NCBI GenBank assembly: GCA_016219235.1
Contig: JACRBO010000383.1
Span: 1-6,159, forward strand
Reading direction: 5' to 3'
DNA: 6,159 bases
Origin: Chloroflexota bacterium
Lineage (GTDB): Bacteria; Chloroflexota; Anaerolineae; Fen-1058
Shown here: positions 1 to 4,552 of the stretch, piece after piece
How positions within the stretch are numbered: position 1 is the stretch's first letter
How the letters are laid out: every line of letters starts with the position of its first letter
Position numbers and translations under genes: made by a program
The notes under the pieces: generated by a model
What the model was told of the DNA's origin: nothing
The model's database searches: none
What the model saw: the letters and a program-made list of their open reading frames with translations, nothing else

Positions 1-1
1 C

Positions 2-508
2 ACGGCCAGTCGCGGCGGCTGCCACCTCGAAGCGATCTCGTACTGGCGCGGCAACGGCCTGGAGTGGCCGGGTTGGCAAGCGGGCGACGCGCAAGGCTGG
101 GTGGAGAAGAAGCGTTTCGATTCGACGTTAGGCGCGGCACAGGCCGTTGATTTTCAAAATTTCATGACGACGTACAACCCGTTGGGCCTGTGCAAATTCA
201 TCATCAAAGGGTCAGTCACGCCCGCGCAGACAGCCGAGTTGGTCAACACAGCACTGGGCTGGAATTGGACCGGGCAGGATGTGCTCGACGCCGGTGCGCG
301 CCTGTTCAACTTCAAGCGGCAGATCAACAACCGATTGGGCATCACGGCGAAAGACGACGTTCTGCCCATCCGCCTCACGACCGAGCCGCGTCCCACAGGT
401 TCGGCGGCCGGCGTGCTGCCCGATATGGACTTGATGCTGAAAGACTACTACGCCCTGCGCAAGTGGGATGAAAATGGCGCGCCCACGACAGAGGCATTGC
501 TGCCGTAA
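2..508 (+). CDS. Aldehyde:ferredoxin oxidoreductase, C-terminal part (5' partial)
   Basis: The reading frame is open from base 2 to the TAA at 506-508 and gives 168 residues, the C-terminal end of a tungsten (or molybdenum) bis-pterin aldehyde:ferredoxin oxidoreductase. These cytoplasmic enzymes oxidise aldehydes to carboxylates and pass electrons to ferredoxin. Visible evidence is the family-typical ASRGGCHLEA segment near the start of the window, then NPLGLCKF (codons 176-199). Its Cys (codon 191-193) matches the last of the four [4Fe-4S] ligands. The end, MLKDYYALRKWDENGAPT, is the usual family C-terminus. About 104 residues follow that Cys, close to the roughly 110 in the Pyrococcus enzyme. 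The family motif is DxxGLC, whereas here the first position is Asn. The N-terminal pterin domain and the other three cysteines lie outside the window. The family call is firm; the substrate (simple aldehyde, formaldehyde, aromatic aldehyde) cannot be decided from this fragment. Confidence 0.93.
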   Translation, partial: TASRGGCHLEAISYWRGNGLEWPGWQAGDAQGWVEKKRFDSTLGAAQAVDFQNFMTTYNPLGLCKFIIKGSVTPAQTAELVNTALGWNWTGQDVLDAGARLFNFKRQINNRLGITAKDDVLPIRLTTEPRPTGSAAGVLPDMDLMLKDYYALRKWDENGAPTTEALLP

Positions 509-518
509 GTCACTCACA

Positions 519-539
519 CAAGCCCGCGGCGCGGGCTTG
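519..539 (+). terminator. GC-rich hairpin after the AOR gene, probable terminator
   Basis: A perfect 9 bp stem (CAAGCCCGC pairing with GCGGGCTTG) with a 3-base GGC loop begins 10 bases after the AOR stop codon. Position and stem strength fit an intrinsic terminator, but no T-run follows, so termination is inferred and may be partial or need a factor. Confidence 0.55.
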
Positions 540-549
540 ATACCTGGTA

Positions 550-572
550 GCCGTCGGCTTCTAGCCGATGGC
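550..572. repeat. Second hairpin upstream of the DinB-like gene (possible dispersed palindrome)
   Basis: GCCGTCGGCT at 550-559 and AGCCGATGGC at 563-572 form a 10 bp stem with one G-T wobble and a TCT loop. It lies 11 bases after the preceding hairpin and ends 20 bases before the ATG of the next gene. It could be part of a bipartite terminator, a translation-modulating leader structure or a copy of a dispersed palindromic repeat. One copy in one window cannot separate these. Confidence 0.5.
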
Positions 573-592
573 GATTGCCCAGAAGATCACAC

Positions 593-1099
593 ATGAAACA
601 ATCCGACATCCAACTCCTCTTCGACTACAACTACTGGGCTAACGCGCGCGTGCTGCAAGCCGCCGCGCATCTGACGCCCGATCAATTTATCGCGCCCCAC
701 GGCTTAAGTCACGGCGGCGTGCGTGGTGCGTTGGGTCACGTGCTGGCCGCCGAAATCGTCTGGCGACTGCGTTGTCAGTCCGGCATCTCACCGGCCGCCC
801 TGCCCACTGACAGCGACTTCCCCACACTCGACGCACTGCGCGCTCGCTGGGCTGAAGAAGAAACCGCCATGCGCGCATTCTTATCAACACTCAGCGACGA
901 TCAACTGGCGCAATCAGTTGAATACAAAACGACCAAAGGTGCGCCATATTCAAACACGCTATGGCAGTTGCTGGCGCACGTCGTCAATCACGGCACGCAG
1001 TTCAGAGCCGAAGCCGCCGTAGCGCTAACCGCCGAAGGTCACTCGCCCGGCGATCTCGATCTGCTGCTGTTCATGCGCGAACGGACTGCAAAGCCTTAG
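593..1099 (+). CDS. DinB-family four-helix-bundle protein, atypical metal site
   Basis: This is a 168-residue protein of the DinB/YfiT-like superfamily (DinB_2/DUF664 type), the usual length for these single-domain four-helix bundles. Many members bind a divalent metal through three His residues; some are thiol-dependent transferases and most have no known function. Seen here: the N-terminal helix with LLFDYNYWANARVL (8-21), a helix with GHVLAAEIVW (48-57) carrying the first His (H49), and the C-terminal signature AHVVNHGTQFRAEAA (128-142) with H133. The position normally holding the third His (NHxxxH) is Phe137, so metal binding may be weakened or lost. The tail GHSPGDLDLLLF (149-160) is family-typical. 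ATG at 593 is chosen because the family N-terminus begins there; an in-frame TTG at 575 would add six residues from within or next to the hairpin. Only a weak purine-rich AGAAGA (581-586) precedes it. A muramidase gene follows 15 bp downstream, probably in the same transcript. No substrate can be inferred. Confidence 0.85.
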   Translation: MKQSDIQLLFDYNYWANARVLQAAAHLTPDQFIAPHGLSHGGVRGALGHVLAAEIVWRLRCQSGISPAALPTDSDFPTLDALRARWAEEETAMRAFLSTLSDDQLAQSVEYKTTKGAPYSNTLWQLLAHVVNHGTQFRAEAAVALTAEGHSPGDLDLLLFMRERTAKP

Positions 1100-1103
1100 A
1101 TTC

Positions 1104-1110
1104 AAGGAGA
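1104..1110 (+). promoter_or_regulatory. Shine-Dalgarno of the muramidase gene
   Basis: AAGGAGA lies 4 bases before the ATG at 1115, inside the 15 bp gap after the dinB-like stop. It fixes the start of the muramidase gene and supports separate initiation on a shared transcript. Confidence 0.75.
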
Positions 1111-1114
1111 AATC

Positions 1115-2260
1115 ATGACCAACCCGATGCTCGTCACACCGCAGGCCGGCTCAGGCGGCGTCACCGTCCGGCTTGCCCCGCAGATCGATCCCGCCACGAA
1201 AGTTGGCTCGTTAAATGAAGGCGCGCGCCTCGAACTCGATGCTCAGGGCGGCGAGTGGCACACCGCCCGAGTCTACGTGGCGATGAGCGTGGCCGAAACG
1301 ATCGATCAACACCTCAAGCCCAAAGACAACTGGGAGACCATCAACGTCCGATCGGCCCCGCGCACCGATCCCAGTACCGATGTCGGCGATTTTGCCCAGT
1401 CTCAACGACTGGAACTCATCGGCACGATCGAGGATTGGTTCGTCGCGCGTGTGTACGTGTCCGCGCAGTTTACGGATATCGTCAACCCGATCGATCCGGT
1501 AAAGCCCGACGAACCATTCGACGTGCCGCGCAACTCGCCGCTGACGTTGGCTGAACTGCAAGCTCTGTCGCTGCCACCGGCCCAACGACGCATCGCGCCC
1601 GGCGGCGCGCCACAGGCTGCTTTCACTGCCGCCCGTATCTGGAATAAGTATGGCGGCCTGCTCGAACCACTCGCGAACAAGATCGGCGTCGATCCCGGTG
1701 CGGCCGTCGCCGTCGTCGCGATCGAATCGGGCGGCAGCGGCCTCGGCCCGGATGGTCGCATGGTCATCCGCTTCGAGAATCACCTCTTCTGGTTTAACTG
1801 GGGCAAAGCCAACGCCGCCACTTATCAGCAGTTCTTTCAATTCGATCAAACCGTGACGTGGCGCGGCCACAAGTTTCGCACGCAGGCGAACGCCCCCTGG
1901 CAGGATGTGCACGCCAATCAGGCCAGCGAGTGGGCTGCCCTGGCGCACGCTCGCACAGTGGACGATCAGGCCGCCAAAAAATCGATCAGCATGGGGCTGG
2001 TGCAAATCCTCGGCTCGAATCATCGCGCCATCGGCTACGATACCGTCGATGCGATGTTCGACGCCTTCAGCGCCGACGAGCGTTTTCAATTGCTCGGTTT
2101 CTTCAACTTTGTGAAGAACGATCCGCGGCAAGTTAAAGCGTTGCAAGCCCAGGACTTCGTCGCCTTTGCCCGCATCTACAACGGCCCCGGCCAGCCCGAA
2201 CATTACGGCGGTCTGATCAAGGGCGTGTATGACGGGTTCAAGGCGCTGCAAAACGCATAG
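1115..2260 (+). CDS. Peptidoglycan hydrolase: two SH3-like repeats plus N-acetylmuramidase (DUF3380) domain
   Basis: The 381-residue product has three parts. Residues about 16-56 and 76-116 are two related SH3-like repeats; both carry a VRxAPxxDPxTxVG segment and end in ARVYV. A Pro/Asp-rich linker spans about 120-140. Residues about 165-380 resemble the N-acetylmuramidase domain of phage endolysins (PF11860/DUF3380), which cleaves the glycan backbone of peptidoglycan. Matching landmarks are VAIESGGSG (202-209, with Glu204 the likely catalytic acid), IRFENH (218-223, the counterpart of the family's LFExH), SISMGLVQILGSNH (290-303, counterpart of SxSWGxxQIMGxN, with Met for Trp) and ARIYNGPGQ (352-360). 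SH3 repeats in such enzymes usually bind the cell wall or peptide stems. No signal peptide or membrane segment is visible, so its route to the wall is unclear. A strong ribosome binding site supports the ATG. No phage genes surround it, so a domesticated lysin or a bacterial cell-wall enzyme are both possible. The domain call is good; exact bond specificity is inferred. Confidence 0.82.
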   Translation: MTNPMLVTPQAGSGGVTVRLAPQIDPATKVGSLNEGARLELDAQGGEWHTARVYVAMSVAETIDQHLKPKDNWETINVRSAPRTDPSTDVGDFAQSQRLELIGTIEDWFVARVYVSAQFTDIVNPIDPVKPDEPFDVPRNSPLTLAELQALSLPPAQRRIAPGGAPQAAFTAARIWNKYGGLLEPLANKIGVDPGAAVAVVAIESGGSGLGPDGRMVIRFENHLFWFNWGKANAATYQQFFQFDQTVTWRGHKFRTQANAPWQDVHANQASEWAALAHARTVDDQAAKKSISMGLVQILGSNHRAIGYDTVDAMFDAFSADERFQLLGFFNFVKNDPRQVKALQAQDFVAFARIYNGPGQPEHYGGLIKGVYDGFKALQNA

Positions 2261-2370
2261 TCAACTGGTAATCGGTCAACTGGTAACTGGTCGACTAAGT
2301 TGATTGGTCAGGTAGATGTCGCGCAACCAGTTGACCGATCACCAGTTACCAATTGACCGATCACCAATTA
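2261..2370. repeat. Modular inverted repeat made of GGT/ACC units with 7/8 bp spacing
   Basis: The intergenic region holds a left arm, 2264-2291, and a right arm, 2341-2368, complementary at 25 of 28 positions and separated by 49 bases. A second, nested pairing is exact for 14 bases: ATCGGTCAACTGGT (2271-2284) with ACCAGTTGACCGAT (2326-2339). The left arm repeats TCAACTGGTAA at 2261 and 2276. The right arm repeats an 18-mer starting at 2331 and 2353 with one difference. GGT triplets start at 2267, 2274, 2282 and 2289 and ACC triplets at 2326, 2334, 2341, 2348, 2356 and 2363, so the spacing is a mix of 7 and 8 bp. It starts directly after the muramidase stop and ends 19 bases before the hydantoinase ATG. 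It may be a dispersed palindromic element, a transcript-end structure or a multi-site binding region. The geometry is certain; the function is unknown. Confidence 0.9.
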
Positions 2371-2379
2371 CTCTTCCAC

Positions 2380-2383
2380 GAGG
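2380..2383 (+). promoter_or_regulatory. Shine-Dalgarno of the hydantoinase gene
   Basis: GAGG lies 6 bases before the ATG at 2390, just outside the inverted repeat, and supports that start. No convincing -35/-10 pair is visible in the 129 bp gap, so transcription may read through from upstream or use a non-consensus promoter. Confidence 0.6.
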
Positions 2384-2389
2384 ATCACC

Positions 2390-3811
2390 ATGCCCACCGT
2401 CATCAAGAATGGAACCCTCATCACCGCCAGCGACACTTACCAGGCCGACATCCTGATCGATGGTGAGAAGATCGCCGTCATCGGCGAGGGCCTGGAAACG
2501 GAGGGCGCGCGCGTCATCGACGCGGCGTGCAAATACGTACTGCCCGGCGGCATCGATGTGCATACGCACCTGGAACTCAACGTCGGCGCGACGGAATCGT
2601 CGGACGATTTCTACACCGGCCACAAAGCCGCGGCCTTTGGCGGCACGACCACCCACATCGATTTTGCCATTCCCGAAAAGGGCAAGTCGCTGCGCTCAGG
2701 CATCGAGGCGTGGCACCGCAAGGCTGAACGCCGCGCCGTGATCGATTATGCCTATCACGCGAATCTGGTGGAAGTGACCGATGCCATCGTCGATGAAATT
2801 CCATCGATCGTGAATGAAGGCGTGACCAGCATCAAGGCGTTGATGGCCTACAAAGGCCGCCTGCAGATCGACGACACGGGCCTGTTTCGCGCCATGCAAA
2901 AAGCCGGCGAGCATGGCATCCTGACGATGGTGCACGCCGAGAACGGCGATGCGATCGACATCTTGATCAAGGACACGGTGGCGCGCGGCGATCTGACCCC
3001 GCCGTGGCACGCTCGCACTCGACCGGCTTGGCTGGAAACCGAAGCGACACTGCGCGCCATCGCGCTGGCAGGTGTGGCGCATGCGCCGCTGTACGTGGTG
3101 CACATGACGTGCGAGGGCGCAGTCGATCAACTGCGCTACGGGCGGCAGCATGGCCTGCCCGTGATGGGCGAGACCTGTACGCAGTATTTGTTCTTCACGG
3201 AAGACGATCTCGCTCGATCCGACGGCGCGAAGTTCGTGTGCTCGCCGCCGATTCGATCGAAGCGCGATAATGCCGCGATCTGGCGCGCATTGCAAACCAA
3301 CGATCTGCAAATCATCTCGACCGATCACTGTCCGTTCCTGTTCGATGGCACAAAACCATTCGAGTATGAGGGTGTACCCTATCAGCGCCCCGGCAAGGAA
3401 CTGGGCCGCGATAATTTCACGAAGATTCCCAACGGCCTGCCCGGCCTCGGCGATCGGATGATCATTTTGTGGAGCGAAGGGGTCGCGAAGGGGCAGCTGA
3501 CGGCCAATCGGTTTGTGGAGGTCACCGCGACGAATCCGGCTAAAGTTTTCGGCATGTATCCGCGCAAGGGCACGATCGCAGTTGGCGCCGACGCCGATCT
3601 CTTGATCTGGGATCCATCGATCAAGAAGACGTATGGCGTAGCCACATCGTATCAGCGCGTGGATTACAGCCTGTTTGAAGGCTGGGAGACGACGGGCTGG
3701 CCGATCAAGGTTATACGCCGCGGCGAACTGCTCGTCGATGACGGCCAGTGGCTTGGTCGGGCGGGCAGCGGCCAGTTTGTGCGCCGCCAGCCCCATGCTT
3801 CGATCATCTAA
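2390..3811 (+). CDS. hydA: Dihydropyrimidinase / D-hydantoinase-type cyclic amidohydrolase
   Basis: The 473-residue protein has the usual length and all landmarks of the dihydropyrimidinase/hydantoinase branch of the amidohydrolase superfamily. These cytoplasmic enzymes open cyclic ureides (dihydrouracil, dihydrothymine, 5-substituted hydantoins) to N-carbamoyl amino acids. The binuclear metal site is complete: H58 and H60 in GGIDVHTHLE, Lys149 (normally carboxylated) in SIKALMAYKG, H182 in VHAENGD, H238 in VVHMT and D312 in STDHCPF. Substrate-ring contacts of the family also appear present: Tyr154, Ser285 in CSPPIR and Asn348 in IPNGLPG. The stereo-gate loop after HTHLE reads LNVGAT where hydantoinases usually have MPFxGT, and Leu replaces a Phe in the helix after Lys149, so side-chain preference may differ. 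No carbamoyl amidohydrolase, dihydropyrimidine dehydrogenase or permease lies in the window, so pathway assignment (pyrimidine catabolism or hydantoin use) is open. A PEBP lipoprotein gene follows 16 bp downstream. Allantoinase is less likely because the dihydropyrimidinase-type GETCTQYLFF and CSPPIR segments are present. Confidence 0.93.
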   Translation: MPTVIKNGTLITASDTYQADILIDGEKIAVIGEGLETEGARVIDAACKYVLPGGIDVHTHLELNVGATESSDDFYTGHKAAAFGGTTTHIDFAIPEKGKSLRSGIEAWHRKAERRAVIDYAYHANLVEVTDAIVDEIPSIVNEGVTSIKALMAYKGRLQIDDTGLFRAMQKAGEHGILTMVHAENGDAIDILIKDTVARGDLTPPWHARTRPAWLETEATLRAIALAGVAHAPLYVVHMTCEGAVDQLRYGRQHGLPVMGETCTQYLFFTEDDLARSDGAKFVCSPPIRSKRDNAAIWRALQTNDLQIISTDHCPFLFDGTKPFEYEGVPYQRPGKELGRDNFTKIPNGLPGLGDRMIILWSEGVAKGQLTANRFVEVTATNPAKVFGMYPRKGTIAVGADADLLIWDPSIKKTYGVATSYQRVDYSLFEGWETTGWPIKVIRRGELLVDDGQWLGRAGSGQFVRRQPHASII

Positions 3812-3827
3812 AAAGGACAACTGACCT

Positions 3828-4352
3828 ATGCGCCTTGTGTTTTGCCTCAGCCTTGCACTGCTGTTGTTGGCGTGCAGCCCTGCCGTTGAATTGGGCAGCA
3901 GCGCGCCAACGTTCCAGGTGGCTTCGCCCGCGTTCGCTGACGGAGCCACCGTCCCCGATCTATATACATGTCATGGCGACGATGTTTCGCCAGAACTGAA
4001 TTGGCAAATGCCGCCCGCAACAACGCAAAGCTTTGCATTGATCATGGACGACCCCGACGCGCCCGGCGGCACATTCACGCACTGGGTGTTGTTCAACCTG
4101 CCCGCCGAAACGCGACAACTCCCGGCCGGCACCAACACGATCGGTGTGGGGGGCCAGAACGGTTTCGGCTCGAGCGGCTATCGCGGTCCCTGCCCGCCGC
4201 CCGGCGGCGCGCATCGTTACTTCTTCAAACTATATGCGCTGGACGTAGCCACCCTCAATCTACCGGCGGGCGCGTCCCGGAGCGACATCGAGCAGGCGCT
4301 GCGCGATCACATCGTGGGCCGCGCGCAGCTCATGGGCCGCTTCGGGCGCTGA
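3828..4352 (+). CDS. YbhB/YbcL-type PEBP (Raf kinase inhibitor-like) lipoprotein
   Basis: The 174-residue product starts with a short lipoprotein signal: MR, a hydrophobic stretch, then LLAC with the lipobox Cys at position 16. It is therefore expected to be lipidated and held on the outer face of the membrane. The rest, about residues 27-174, is a phosphatidylethanolamine-binding-protein fold of the bacterial YbhB/YbcL family. Visible motifs are LYTCHGDDVSPELNW (45-59), MDDPDAPGGTFTHWVLFN (73-90), which carries the conserved Asp-Pro-Asp and His of the ligand pocket, and GYRGPCPPPGGAHRYFFKLY (118-137). Bacterial members have a small anion-binding pocket but mostly no established role; some YbcL forms affect host cells and others may act as protease inhibitors. 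AAGGA (3813-3817) lies 10 bases before the ATG, and the gene sits 16 bp after the hydantoinase gene, suggesting co-transcription without an obvious functional link. The family call is firm. Confidence 0.92.
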   Translation: MRLVFCLSLALLLLACSPAVELGSSAPTFQVASPAFADGATVPDLYTCHGDDVSPELNWQMPPATTQSFALIMDDPDAPGGTFTHWVLFNLPAETRQLPAGTNTIGVGGQNGFGSSGYRGPCPPPGGAHRYFFKLYALDVATLNLPAGASRSDIEQALRDHIVGRAQLMGRFGR

Positions 4353-4488
4353 CGATTTAATCGCGCTATGCAGAATCAGCACGAACGTGGTAAAATCGCT
4401 CGCCTGCTAGATTTCTACGCGACGAATGAGACTACACTCCACTTAACCTTAGCAGCTGGATGGATGAGCATAGGCAGTCAATCCCACG

Positions 4489-4517
4489 TTGACATTTACC
4501 CCCGGCCTGCTTACAAT
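4489..4517 (+). promoter_or_regulatory. Near-consensus sigma-70 promoter of the EF-G-like gene
   Basis: The -35 box TTGACA (4489-4494) is a perfect consensus, the spacer is 17 bp, and the -10 box TACAAT (4512-4517) differs at one position from TATAAT. The start of transcription would fall near 4523-4525, leaving a leader of about 30 bases before the ATG at 4553. A 6 bp inverted repeat, CCCCGG at 4500-4505 and CCGGGG at 4519-4524, brackets the -10 box and covers the predicted start. The rest of the gap (4353-4488) is less GC-rich than the genes and shows no convincing gene or terminator. Confidence 0.85.
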
Positions 4518-4543
4518 ACCGGGGCGATTTTTCCATACCCTCT

Positions 4544-4548
4544 GGAGG
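4544..4548 (+). promoter_or_regulatory. Shine-Dalgarno of the EF-G-like gene
   Basis: GGAGG sits 4 bases before the ATG at 4553, a strong though slightly close ribosome binding site. It supports this start together with the family-typical N-terminus that follows. Confidence 0.8.
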
Positions 4549-4552
4549 TTTG

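Noticed and set aside
575..592. In-frame TTG start that would extend the DinB-like protein by six residues.
   Set aside because: It abuts the hairpin at 550-572 and lacks a ribosome binding site; the family N-terminus starts at the ATG at 593.
1211..2251. A 346-codon reverse-strand ORF opposite the muramidase gene.
   Set aside because: It is the antisense shadow of a well-supported gene in GC-rich DNA; its product is Arg/Gly/Ala-rich low-information sequence with no recognisable motifs.
2696..3949. A 417-codon reverse-strand ORF opposite the hydantoinase gene.
   Set aside because: It spans the 3' part of one good gene, the gap and the start of the next, and shows no family motifs; a codon-bias shadow.
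4350..4366. A short AT-rich palindrome-like sequence (CGATTTAATCG) after the PEBP stop, considered as a terminator.
   Set aside because: The stem would be only 5 bp with a one-base loop and no T-run.
4389..4396. TGGTAAAAT, resembling an extended -10 promoter element.
   Set aside because: No -35 box lies at a suitable distance, and a much better promoter is found 120 bp downstream at 4489-4517.
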